From Alligator mississippiensis (taxonomy: Eukaryota > Chordata > Crocodylia > Alligatoridae), in assembly GCF_030867095.1 (NCBI RefSeq), contig NC_081833.1, forward strand, positions 77,691,395 to 77,755,394: a stretch of 64,000 bases of DNA, read 5' to 3'. Below, in pieces: positions 45,201-53,790 of this stretch (position 1 is its first letter; every line of letters starts with the position of its first letter). The position numbers and the translations under genes were made by a program. The notes under the pieces are model-generated. The model was not told where the DNA came from, did no database searches, and saw only the letters and a program-made list of their open reading frames with translations.

Positions 45201-48200
45201 TAAGGTCCTTGCAGCAGACTCTTCTTCCATTTGTGGCGGTCCTGGGCAGCAGTCTTCCACGAGATGATACCGATGTTGCGTTATTTCAAGTTGGCTTTGA
45301 GGATGTCCTTGAAGCGCTTTTTCTGCCCTCCTCTTGAGCATGCGCCTTAACTGAGCTGGGAGAATAAGACTTGGTTCAGGAGTCTGGAGTCAGACATCTG
45401 GCCTAGCAAAGTTTATGCTGGATGACCCCAGTGAGAGAAGAGTTTTCGTTTCTGAGGGGCCCAGGACAGCAGCCTGTGTGTAGCAAGCAGGCCTGTTTGT
45501 GACAGTGGCAGAGGGCAGATGCAAGGGGAGGAGTATTTGTGCCCATCCAGACTGATCTGTTCCCTGCTCTTGTGTACTTGAAGCTTTTTCCACTACCTTG
45601 TGGGTGATTAAAGTATGTATCAGCCCAGCAGGCTTCCACACGTAGCTTTGGGAGTATGTACCACACTCCTTCAGTAGTTTATGGGAGTGGTTAACAGCCT
45701 TCCTGTCTTGCGGTTTAAAAAAACTTGGTCTCTCAAATTAAATGTCTCTGGCTTTCATTTTAAGTCATTGGCTTCTGCTCTGCCTTTCTGTGCTAGAGTA
45801 AAGAACCTTTTCTAGCTGGCATTTGTTCCCCAGGAAAGTGCTAATACATCATCAAATCAAGCTTCTGACTAGTTGAACAGATCAGGCTTCCCATGTCTCC
45901 TGCTTTTACATAAAGTATTTTTCCAGCTCTCAGATAATTTTTTGGCCTTTTCTGTATCCTTCTGTGTCCTCCTTCCACTTGGTTCCACCTCTTTTTAAAA
46001 TGGGGACAGCGGTATGAGAGACAAGCTTCTATTACCATATGGAGAGAAGGTCTCTCCTTCCTACTCCTGCTCATTGTGCTCCTGTCTGTATGTCCAAGCA
46101 TCCCCTCTGCATGTTGTAGCACTACAAGAGGTACTCTTGTTCCATCGTGACCCCTAAGTCTGCGCACATTCAGAGCTGCTGCTTTCCAGGGTGCAGTCAC
46201 TCATCTTGCAGCAGAAGCCTGCGGTTGTTGGGTGTATGCCCTTGTATCTGGTAGTGCGCAAACATATCCTATTGGAGAGTGTTTGCTTACTCTGCAGGAC
46301 TGTCCTTTGTCCTCAGCTGCTGCTCCACCACTTGGTATCACCTGCCATTTACCAGCGCTGATTTCCAAGTTCCTTCCAAAGCATCAACAAAAATGTCAGA
46401 TAAATCTGGGCCAAAGATGCACCATTTTTTCTGTGTGTGTTGGCAATTCTGCATTCACAGCTGCGTTTAAAGGCCCAGCCAGTTTTGTAGCCACTGATGC
46501 ATGCTGGGCTGACTCTGTGCTACCAAGTTAGAATGTGTTCTTTCAGCAGTTACCTTGAGGAACTAGATTTGCACTTGTGGGTGAAGAAGAACTTGGAAGT
46601 GAAGTTTGAACTGGAATAATGACTCCTAAATGTGGGGAGGGGGGGTTCAAATGCTGCTGAGGAGAGTGGGTACTCAATGAGTGCCTGCCTGTGGGTGACG
46701 GCCATGCTTCCTTGCACGTTTGTGTGGAGGAGCAGAATAGCTCGGCTCGCTTCCAGCCTGCGGTTGGCTGAAACACGTCGCTTTCTGAGCATAAGGTTGA
46801 TGTCACTGTCCCAGGAATCGGAGCCCTATGCAGAACTGCAGGCTGTGCCCAGGGACACCCTGCCTCCACTGTGGAATGCAGCCATCATCTAGCACCGCCG
46901 CTGGGCCAAGACAGTTGGGGCATTAGTGCCTAATGGTCACCTGTAGCCTAAGGGAATTTGCATGGGCATAGCAGGCAGCACGTTAGTGCCCATGCTGAAA
47001 TTAGACTTTGCAGGCTAAGACTCACCTTGAGCAAAAGTGTTATCAAGCCTTCATTGTGAATACTGAGGACTCCACAGCTTAGCCCAAAACTTAGGGATGT
47101 GGTGAATTGTGGAGCTGCATTCACTTGTAATTTGGGGTATTTCTGATGGACACAGTGTCTGAGCTGTTCTGGAAATCACCTTCCTTCCTCAAAGATGGAC
47201 TGAAGGCTCGTCCCAAAGTCAGATGCAGATGGGACTGAATTAAGTCAAGCTTATTTAACCTGCAGTTGAAGGGGAAAAAATTCCCTCTCTCAGCAGTTTC
47301 CTTAATGCTGCTGACAGCAGCTGGGGTGGACGTGCTGCTTGATTGGAACAGGGGTTGGTAAAAGTTTCTGGCTTAGCCCATGGCAGATCCCCAAGGAAAC
47401 AGATTCTTCACCCCTAGAAAAGAGCTGCTTCCCCTCTCACAGCTGAGTTGTTGGAGAACCACGTTTAATGCTTTGCTTTAAAGCTCTGCTGCCCCGGCCT
47501 GTGCCCGAATGGGGGAGTGTCGCTGCTGCTTTGGGATTCTAAATGCTTCTAACATGAGAGATTTGTAGAAGCAATACTGAACCTGCTGAATGCATTTAGG
47601 TTCCAGGAGAGTGGGGAGGGTCTGTGAGCTGACGGACGTTTGACAACTGCACCTCAAACACCAAAAGTGCAAATACAGGGGCAGAAGACCAGGATAATTA
47701 GCCTGTGTTTTATGTTCTCTTGCTCCCTAGAGGCTATGCTCCAGGAGAAGGGGGTGCTGATGCACTGTACCAAGCAGCAGGTACACGTGGGAGCAACAGG
47801 AGAGGACACAAAAGCAAAGATGTCTGTGTATAATTGCACTCATTTAGCTCAGCTGGGGCTGGACAGGGGTCTCACCCTGATTGCAACCTTTCTTTGAGCT
47901 ATGCTGTATGCTGCAGTCTGCCCATGGACATCTTTTGCCTTTCCCTCCTCCCACCCACCCCCAATGGTGGTGGTCCAACCCCCAGGTTGGACAAGTGGGC
48001 AGAAAACAACAGAATGCAGTTCAACAAGGAGAAATGCAAAGTGCTGCACCTAGGGAGGAAAACTGTCCAGCACACCTACAGCCTAGGGAATGACCTGCTG
48101 GGTGGCACGGAAGTGGAAAGGGATCTTGGAGTCCTAGTGGACTCCAAGATGAACATGAGTCGGCGGTGTGACGAAACCATCGGAAAAGCCAACGGCACTT

Positions 48201-49875
48201 TATCGTGCATCAGCAGATGCATGACGAACAGATCCAAGGAGGTGATACTTCCCCTCTATTGGGCGCCTGTCAGACCTCAGTTGGAGTACTGCGTGCAATT
48301 CTGGGCACCGCACTTCAAGAGGGATGCGGATAACCTGGAGAGGGTCCAGAGAAGGGCCACTCGTATGGTTAAGGGCTTGCAGGCCAAGCCCTATGAGGAG
48401 AGACTAGAGAACCTGGACCTCTTCAGCCTCCGCAAGAGAAGGTTGAGAGGCGACCTTGTGGCTGCCTATAAGTTCATCACGGGGGCACAGAAGGGAATTG
48501 GTGAGGTTTTATTCACCAAGGCGCCCCCGGGGGTTACAAGAAATAATGGCTGCAAGCTAGCAGAGAGCAGATTTAGACTGGACATGAGGAAGAACTTCTT
48601 CACAGTTAGAGTGGCCAAGGTCTGGAATGGGCTCCCGAGGGAGGTGGTGCTCTCCCCTACCCTGGGGGTCTTCAAGAGGAGGTTAGATAGGCATCTAGCT
48701 GGGGTCATCTAGACCCAGCACTCTTTCCTGCTTATGCAGGGGGTCGGACTCGATGATCTATTGAGGTCCCTTCCGACCCTAACATCTATGAATCTATGAA
48801 TGGGCCAGCTGGCCACTTCTGCCTGATCAGGAATCCTCCTGTGATGCTGTGGTGAGAACTAGTACCAGTAACTGGAGTAGCATTGCAGCCTACCTCTATT
48901 TAGAGCCTCCTCGGTGGCTTAGTAATCGCAGTCATGTGATGTGTATTGTGTTGAATGTAACATGACAAAAGCTAAAGGGACCAGAGGTGAAATGCAAGAG
49001 CGCTGAGCTGTATGTACCTGAACACTGCAGCTACAGCCCAGGTGACTCTTGTCACATGCTGTCCATGCAAGAGCCCACAGGGCCGGCACCAGGAGCGTGG
49101 TAAACAAAGTCACGATGGATTACTGGGTCCAGGGCTCTGACTCTGAGGGACTGTTTCATGCTTGAGTACTTGTCCTCCGAGTCTGAACACACATCTGCTC
49201 TGCGCTGTGCTGTGCTCAGCAGAGCAAGCTTCAGCTGAGCGGAGGCTTTGTTTGGGAGGTGGAGGTGGTGGGAAAGAGGGGAGAGCGGCAAGCCAAAGGG
49301 GCAGTCCCCTTGTGCATTGTCCTGCCATATCCCTTCTCTTCTCTGGGCCCTAATCCTCGGCCCAGAGGTTCCTCCTTCCTCCAGCAAAACGAGCCCTGCT
49401 CGTACCCCAGTCCTGCCACTGTCTCTGCCTCGCTGGCCTCCTGCAGGATGTGGCAGAGGCAGGGGAGGAAGGCCAGGCCCAGGAGCACAATCCCTGGCTC
49501 CTCTCTAGAATGTCCCAACCTGAGACCTTCCATCATGGGATGGGGCCTTATGTCTCGAAACCCAGTTCCTTCCGGGCACAAAGCTCCCTGCCCATCGTCC
49601 CAGAAACCTAGGTTGGGGTGGGGAGCAGCCTATAGCAGGTGAGGTCTCCCTTGGGCTTGGTCAAGGTGAGACTGTGTCACCCCCTATTGCAACATCCTGT
49701 AAGTTGAAAACCTGACACCTGCTCCTCCTGTTGCTTTGTCAGGATGAAGAAATTGGAGACCTACCAAGACTACAAGGAAGCGGCTGCGAATTACCAGGAG
49801 GCCTGGCAAGTGCTGCGTAGCCAGGCCCTGGGGGCTTGGATCCAGAATGCAAAGGATTACCTGCAGTTCACATGA
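21254..49875 (+). CDS. ADAT1: tRNA-specific adenosine deaminase 1
   Basis: Converts A37, next to the anticodon of tRNA-Ala, to inosine. Nine coding exons: 21254-21386, 22296-22364, 24714-24768, 25142-25272, 26506-27142, 31137-31282, 36080-36179, 41976-42062, 49743-49875. All junctions are GT-AG and phases fit, giving 496 residues (human 502). The A-deaminase domain carries the active-site HAE at 75-77 (zinc ligand His75, proton-shuttle Glu77), the second zinc ligand Cys130 in HTPCGDASIIP, and the third Cys near 293 in [33 protein letters not shown] and [13 protein letters not shown] are also near-identical to human. Exon 5 includes a poorly conserved linker of about 110 residues. The start was chosen by homology (LCYE... 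and [10 protein letters not shown]); an in-frame ATG at 21113 could add 47 residues. Introns 5-8 are long and packed with CR1 and MITE insertions. Confidence 0.96.
22365..24713 (+). other. ADAT1 intron 2
   Basis: A 2.3-kb intron. Apart from an old L3/CR1-like segment (about 23200-23590) nothing was assigned. Confidence 0.6.
23200..23590 (+). mobile_element. old L3/CR1-like LINE remnant
   Basis: Contains the diverged motif ATTAAAAGGAAGGGAATTC near 23233 and an L3-like terminus at 23528-23590 (CAGAGACAGG ... TGGGTCTGTGCCACTGTGG). It is heavily mutated and its borders are approximate. Confidence 0.4.
25841..25923. repeat. 83-nt near-perfect palindrome (ADAT1 intron 4)
   Basis: Outer arms of 27 bp are exact reverse complements (25841-25867 and 25897-25923). 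They are followed inward by one mismatch, then 9 more paired bases (25869-25877 with 25887-25895), around a 9-nt loop. The loop repeats CTAAAGTAA from the arm. It is AT-rich, in sense with ADAT1 transcription, and would form a strong RNA hairpin. It could be a pre-miRNA-like hairpin, a small MITE or a replication template-switch product; no clear target-site duplication flanks it. Confidence 0.92.
27474..28569 (+). mobile_element. CR1 LINE, internally deleted copy (ADAT1 intron 5)
   Basis: 5'-truncated CR1 with part of the reverse transcriptase ([24 protein letters not shown]), then [10 protein letters not shown], the [11 protein letters not shown] and [17 protein letters not shown] regions and a tail ending in ACTATGAAACTATCA. 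Compared with the copy at 37446-38853, about 220 bp is missing between LDLRKA and DEGVKST. ORF2 is broken. Sense to ADAT1. Confidence 0.95.
30273..30574 (-). mobile_element. CR1 LINE, 3' fragment, antisense (ADAT1 intron 5)
   Basis: Starts with the reversed tail (GATTTCATAGACATTAGGGG, CTGGAAGGGACCTTGCGAGA) and includes the reversed ORF2 end up to the CTCTGGTGAACAGC position. 5'-truncated and moderately diverged. Confidence 0.92.
32397..32690 (-). mobile_element. old CR1 LINE 3' fragment, antisense
   Basis: ATAGAATCATAGAACAGTAG at the left and the GTATCCCATTCCAGTGCTTA and TTTTTCCTAATCTCCGATTT segments match the reversed 3' part of an older, bird-like CR1 family. Diverged. Confidence 0.8.
32772..32789. 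repeat. (TA)n microsatellite
   Basis: A short TA dinucleotide run in AT-rich intronic DNA. Confidence 0.85.
33271..33357 (-). mobile_element. CR1 LINE, short 3'-terminal fragment, antisense
   Basis: Reversed CR1 tail only: the doubled TTTCATAG unit, GGTAGGGTCAGAAGGGACCT and ATCATCTAGTCTGACCCCC. The tail repeat is of the same type as in the copies at 28.5 and 38.8 kb, suggesting the same recent subfamily. Confidence 0.9.
33422..33846. mobile_element. hAT-like non-autonomous MITE (ADAT1 intron 6)
   Basis: Ends are CAGTGGTGCTTTACC... and ...GGTTTGAGCACCCCTG, imperfect terminal inverted repeats of the hAT type (CAGGGGTGCTCAA). Flanking 8-mers GACTAGAG and AACTAGCT share a five-base core, fitting a worn 8-bp target duplication. 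There is no transposase frame; the internal GC-rich 106-codon frame is chance. Confidence 0.65.
34557..34573. repeat. (GA)n microsatellite
   Basis: About eight AG units. Confidence 0.85.
36905..37110 (-). mobile_element. retroelement 3' tail fragment, Penelope-like suspected
   Basis: The reverse complement carries GGTCCAATAGAAGATATCAC followed by a degenerate 'gg.tcattgtggctgcaaac' end, a terminal pattern common in turtle and crocodilian retroelement tails. The piece is non-coding, and its family is not firmly known. Confidence 0.4.
37370..37445 (-). mobile_element. second copy of the same retroelement tail
   Basis: The reverse complement again contains TTGGTCCAATAGAAGATACC next to AGTCTCTC-like sequence (AACATGTCTCTCAGCTAGAC). 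It lies directly against the 5' end of the CR1 copy at 37446. Confidence 0.4.
37446..38853 (+). mobile_element. CR1 LINE, long 5'-truncated copy (ADAT1 intron 7)
   Basis: The best-preserved CR1 in the window. It covers the reverse transcriptase from [20 protein letters not shown] through [20 protein letters not shown] and the catalytic FADDTKM, to the ORF2 C-terminal region ([20 protein letters not shown]) and the tail GTATGAAACTATAAG. A frameshift lies near 37650-37690 and a stop near 38579, so ORF2 is dead. It is about 90% alike to the copy at 27474-28569 over their shared middle part by eye. Sense to ADAT1. Confidence 0.96.
38946..39274. mobile_element. hAT-like non-autonomous MITE (ADAT1 intron 7)
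   Basis: Ends CAGGGGTTCTCAACCTT... and ...CAGGCTGAGAAATGCTG form hAT-type terminal inverted repeats. Flanking 8-mers TCCTAGTC and TCTTAGAC match at 6 of 8 positions, as expected of the 8-bp hAT target duplication. It has a GC-rich core and no transposase. Confidence 0.8.
40441..40803 (+). mobile_element. old CR1 LINE 3' fragment (ADAT1 intron 7)
   Basis: A diverged match to the CR1 ORF2 end (AGTGAGGCCGCATCTGGAGT, GTCCAGTTGTGGGC) and to the GGACTAGACCTCCTAAAGTCC-like 3' UTR pattern. Several indels remove the frame. Confidence 0.82.
41195..41375 (-). mobile_element. old CR1 LINE 3' fragment, antisense (ADAT1 intron 7)
   Basis: GTCAGAGGTCATCTAGTCCA followed by a segment similar to reversed CR1 3' UTR and ORF2 end. 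Highly diverged. Confidence 0.75.
43600..43728 (+). mobile_element. old CR1 LINE 3' tail (ADAT1 intron 8)
   Basis: Ends with GGTCTAGATGTGACCTCTGG, GTACCTTCCAGCCCCACTGC and GGGATTCTGTGAG, the pattern of an old bird-like CR1 terminus. Confidence 0.75.
44059..44598 (-). mobile_element. CR1 LINE, 3' fragment, antisense (ADAT1 intron 8)
   Basis: Reversed CR1 tail (ATAGATTCCTAGATTGTCAG, GGGCTGGAAGGGACC) continuing through the reversed end of ORF2, including the GTACTCCAGCTGTGGCCTCA site. The longest antisense copy here, 5'-truncated. Confidence 0.94.
44970..45335 (-). mobile_element. non-CR1 LINE remnant: ORF2 C-terminus with degenerate zinc finger
   Basis: The minus strand shows, in more than one frame, [15 protein letters not shown] (45331-45287), then [20 protein letters not shown], and near 45110-45030 [16 protein letters not shown]. 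This order (a GxKKRFKDxLKxNLK box, a W...AxDRxxW box, a terminal finger with SxIGLxSHLxTH) is the C-terminal end of a family of non-LTR retrotransposons that differs from CR1. The remnant has lost the frame at least twice and the first zinc-binding Cys pair is worn. The 3' edge is ATGATGAT-like. The clade name is not certain. Confidence 0.65.
47980..48799 (+). mobile_element. CR1 LINE, 3' part with open ORF2 end (ADAT1 intron 8)
   Basis: An open frame of about 245 codons from [20 protein letters not shown] to the natural ORF2 stop ([11 protein letters not shown], 48710), followed by a 3' UTR with GTCGGACTCGATGATCTATT and an ATCTATGAATCTATGAA terminus. It is 5'-truncated, so the reverse transcriptase core is absent. 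The intact C-terminal frame suggests a fairly young insertion. Sense to ADAT1. Confidence 0.95.
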
Positions 49876-50169
49876 GAAGAGGGGGGTGGGGAAACCCAGC
49901 ACTGGAGCCCTGAGACACAGACTGGGAGGCCCATTCAGTCCATGAGCTCAGTCTTGGCTTTTAGGAGAATGCCTCAGCCAATCTCTGTGCTCTTCAGGAA
50001 TGTGAAGGGGAAGGTGATGGGTGGCCTGGAAAAATGGAAGCTTGTTTGCTTGGGTGAGGCTGTTTTTACATGATGTTCTTCACTGCAATATAAATGAGGC
50101 CTGCATAGATTTGAATGTGCCAATTCCGAGCTCAACATGCCCAATTAACCCTGGCCTATCTGCTCTGAA

Positions 50170-50175
50170 ATTAAA
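50170..50175 (+). terminator. candidate ADAT1 polyadenylation signal
   Basis: ATTAAA about 295 nt after the ADAT1 stop codon, followed by GT-rich DNA. No AATAAA is seen between the stop and this site. Confidence 0.5.
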
Positions 50176-52118
50176 GGAGATGCGAGTCAGCCAGCAGGAT
50201 GTGCCAGATTTTTCTTTTGGGCAGGGTGTGACGCAGCTTCTGCTGCAGTCTGCGTAGCACTGACCCGGCTGGCAGCCTGGCAGCTGGGCTGCTCAGACCT
50301 GAATTGCTGGTGGTGTTTTCTGTCCACTCTTCCAAGATTGGAGCCGGTGCCCTTACAGACAGGGCTATGATCAGTCCTGTGTTGCCGGGACAATATTGAT
50401 GCATATTGACATTCCATAACTGTCCTGGCTGCCACTGTACTGCTCCAATCCAGTCCCTGCCCATGGCTGTGGTGAGGAGCAATTGGACTCTCCTTGAGAG
50501 CAGCTGAGACCTGAGGAGGGTTAGAAAACTGGCCTAAAATTTGGTGCTCATGGCAGCCACTGTCTGGTATTGGGCCCGTGGATACCCTGGCCTTGCTGCC
50601 TCCCGTGGTGTCCACCATGCTCCTCCCTAGTTCCTTCTCAGTCCTGTGCACGTGGCTGCAGCTCCAATTGCTCTGTCCTTTGCCCCAGGCTATACGGAAA
50701 AGGGGCTGGCAGCACGTGCCTGTGGCTGGCCTGTTTCCTCCTTAGGCTTGCTCCATTCCTTGTCTCCCTTTCGCTGGAAAGATGTGATGGGGGCTGCAAA
50801 CAGGTATCCAGATTCTCGTGAAACTGGAACAAAGCCTTGGCTTCAGTAGAGCGGCCGAGAGCAGAACATCTACTTCCAAATAGGATCCATCCCTGAATGA
50901 TAGGACTTAGCCACCCAGGTGCTGAGAAATAGCATGGTGAGTGCTTGGAAAATAGGGCTTTTGACTACTGTTGCTTTGTCGGTCAAGGCTCTCTAAGCTC
51001 TTGGGGAGCCCCACTTGCTGCCATCTTCCCCCCAGCTGCAGTATTAATATGTAAACATGGATTTGTCCCTAAACCCCTGAGGGAGGGACCAGAAAGGATG
51101 CCCTATTTCAGTTAGAAACAGTGTTCAATGAGATGAGCAGACATTGGAGCCACTGGGTTTGGGACCTGGTGGGGCGGGACCCCAGGCCTTTTGCTAACCA
51201 TTTGTCCTCAGCACCGCACCTCGCCTCGCTCAGCATGGAGAGGCACCCTCCATAGTCACCACGTTCAGTCCCCTGTAGTGGCTGCAAGCACCTCTGGTGA
51301 GCCCTGCCCCGATGACATGATGTGACCACCTGTGATGGCAGGGGCTGGATGCCATGTCCCAAGAGGTCCCCTCCAGCCCCCAAGGCACTGAATGGTATGA
51401 GGGTGGCCTGTTTTCATGAGGATAAAGAGTGAGTAAAAAGCTGGGTGGGGAGGCACTGTCTATGCTCCTGCTATGGGCCTGCTAGCTGTATTACCTCCTC
51501 TTCTTTCTGCCTTAGTCCTGCTGTTTCTGTCTGGAAGCTTGGGGCAGGCAGCACCAGCTGCGTCCCATCTCCGAGCACAAGGAAAAGAAATGGGTCACTT
51601 GGAGTTGGGGGCCTGGCAGCTGCTTAGTGTCTGACCTTTCCTGCTGTAGAGTGTGTTGTTCTGGGACTGAACATGGGCTCTGGCCTCATCCAGACATAAT
51701 GCACTTGAGGCCCATGAAGTGCAGCACAGTGTTTACAACTGTGGGATTACAGCACGAGTTCTATCATGCTCAAGGTTTATAGCTGTTGGGGTGCTATTGG
51801 ACTACTGAGAGTAGCCCCTTGGCAGATGTTTTTCCCTTCCCTTCTTCTGACTCTGTTAAGTGGTACACACTTCAGTTACAAGGGAGACTTCTAGTTGCTC
51901 CCTTGTAAGCAAGAAACACCAGAACAATAAAGTTACAGAGCAGTCTCTGGCTGAAACATGCTGTGCACAGGAGGAGTTAATGCATTTAATAAGTATGCAG
52001 ATAATGGCTGTAGCAATAGGCAATGAATGGGGACCAGCAATGTCAGGCAGTTAAGTGAATTGGGTACAGACCATGGAAGTTGCCTCAGCACAGCATGTTG
52101 TATTCCCTTCCTGTAGAC

Positions 52119-52341
52119 CAGGGGTTCTCAGCCAGAGTGCCTTGAGCTCCAGAGTGTTAATATTCTGCTTTGTCGTGGTCATCCTGAGTCCTTTGCAAGA
52201 GAAGTGCTCCAGCATTTTTCTGCCATCACTAAAGGAACGAAAACTAAGAGCTGGTATTTTTTGAGGGGTGCCTCCAGTCTATCAAGGTTGTCTTCACTCG
52301 ACCAGCGGGTGCCTCAAGTCTGAAAAGGTTGAGAACTACTG
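52119..52341. mobile_element. hAT-like non-autonomous MITE
   Basis: Ends CAGGGGTTCTCAGCC... and ...GGTTGAGAACTACTG are hAT-type terminal inverted repeats. Flanking 8-mers CTGTAGAC (52111-52118) and CTCTAGAC (52342-52349) match at 7 of 8 positions, a good 8-bp target duplication. At 223 bp it is too short to code. Confidence 0.87.
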
Positions 52342-52689
52342 CTCTAGACGTTGTACCATACCTGTACCTGGCACTGTTTCAAAACAGTGGCTTAAGTTCG
52401 TGCTTTGAAGACTTTGCCTAACTATAGGAGGAGTCAAAAACACAGGGAAGAGGAATGGGAATGAGGGCAAAGGCAATCCCGTGTGGCCATTTGGTAAGTT
52501 AGTTATTGAGGGACCTACTGCTGCAGTAGGCCGAGTGAGCTCTGTGTCGGTGTGAATGGTTTGTTCAGCACAGTAGGAAGGAGCTGCAGCAGAGCTTTTT
52601 GCTTGCCCCAGAGGCTGAAGTGAGGTCTCGTGTAAGAAGAGATTGAGCTGGTGGAGGAAAAGAGAACCCGAGTCTTACCTGTCTGCAGT

Positions 52690-53790
52690 CAACTCTTCTA
52701 ATCCAACATCCACATCCTAGACGCTAGTGAAAGCTTGCACTGGCCACACTACCACCATGCTGTATCTGAAACCTACTGACCACCACAGCTATCTTCACTG
52801 CACCAGCTTTCACTCTGAGCACACGGCTAGATCCAGTCTACCTTACAACTGCTTGCTTCCACCTTGTGGATTTAGAACCAAGATTCCTACAATGACAATA
52901 AAACCCTAAAACAGTAACCACTCTAATCAACAAAGCCAGACTCTGGCCTCGCTTTGACCTTACAATACTAGCCATGGGACAAGAACAAGAGTTTCCCTCT
53001 GGTTGCCACCTACGTCCAACAGCTTGAACACCTCAGACGCATTATGAATGACATCTGACCCCTTCTGAAAAAGGATGAACACCTCAAGGCAGCCTTTAGA
53101 GGCAAACCTGTCCTGCCCCACAGGCAGCCACCCAACCTCAAACAGTCTCTCTCAAACAACAGACTAACCAACTTCCATCCTCACCAAGCCTTGCAGTGGA
53201 CCAATATCCTAGTTGTGTCCCCACTTTAGTGCAGATCACTGCACTGAATAACAAGGAGTACAGCATCCAAGAGTCATTTGCTTGCTGCTCTGCCAATGCC
53301 ATGTGTATCATCACTTGCTTACAGTGCCCTGCTGCTGTCTACCTCAGATCTCTGCATGTAAGAATGAATGAACACTGCTCTGACATCAACGGTAACGAGA
53401 AACAAAGGCCTGTGGGCTCTCTGGGTGGCTGTTGTCAGGCAGCAAGATTTTCAAAACCAGTTAGAATGAGAAATTGCAAAACCAGCAATCACCCACAGAC
53501 TGGACTGTGTTAAATATGGTTTAAACAGGGACTATGGGTTCTTATCCCATACCTGGATTAGCTTTTGTGACCCCTTTGATTTTATGGACTCTTTGCTCAT
53601 TTGCCTCTCCCAGCACTTCCCGCCTCCCAGCCTTTGCCCTTCTCCTTCCTCCCTTTCCAACTTTTGTACTCAAATAATTTGCTGTACTTGATAAGCTGCT
53701 CCATGCTTCTCCTTTCCCAGATGAAGCAAGCTCCGGTTTATGAAAGCTCATGCTCTCCATATATCATAGTTATGCACTGTATAGACTATC
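52690..53790 (+). mobile_element. Penelope-like retroelement fossil
   Basis: The first part encodes LYLKPTDHHSYLHCTSFHSE, the post-catalytic segment typical of Penelope-like reverse transcriptases (xLYxKPTDRHSYLH). Further on, MCIITCLQCPAAVYLRSLHV followed by RMNEHCSDI resembles the GIY-YIG endonuclease part (VYLIxCxxCxxxYVGxTxxxLxxRxNxHxxDI). The end near 53710-53770 (AAGCTCCGGTTTATGAAAGC, TCATGCTCT) matches tails known from sauropsid Penelope-like copies. The element is broken, with several breaks, and 5'-truncated; it is old. Confidence 0.75.

Larger units (their letters stand above)
42063..49742 (+). other. ADAT1 intron 8
   Basis: The longest intron (7.7 kb). It holds four LINE pieces, described separately at 43600, 44059, 44970 and 47980. 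The rest, about 42.1-43.6 kb, 45.4-47.9 kb and 48.8-49.7 kb, has no recognised gene, RNA or repeat. Confidence 0.65.

Noticed and set aside
44952-45341. 129-codon minus-strand frame and 127-codon plus-strand frame at the same place
   Set aside because: The minus frame mixes shifted pieces of a LINE C-terminus and the plus frame is its shadow; neither is a gene.
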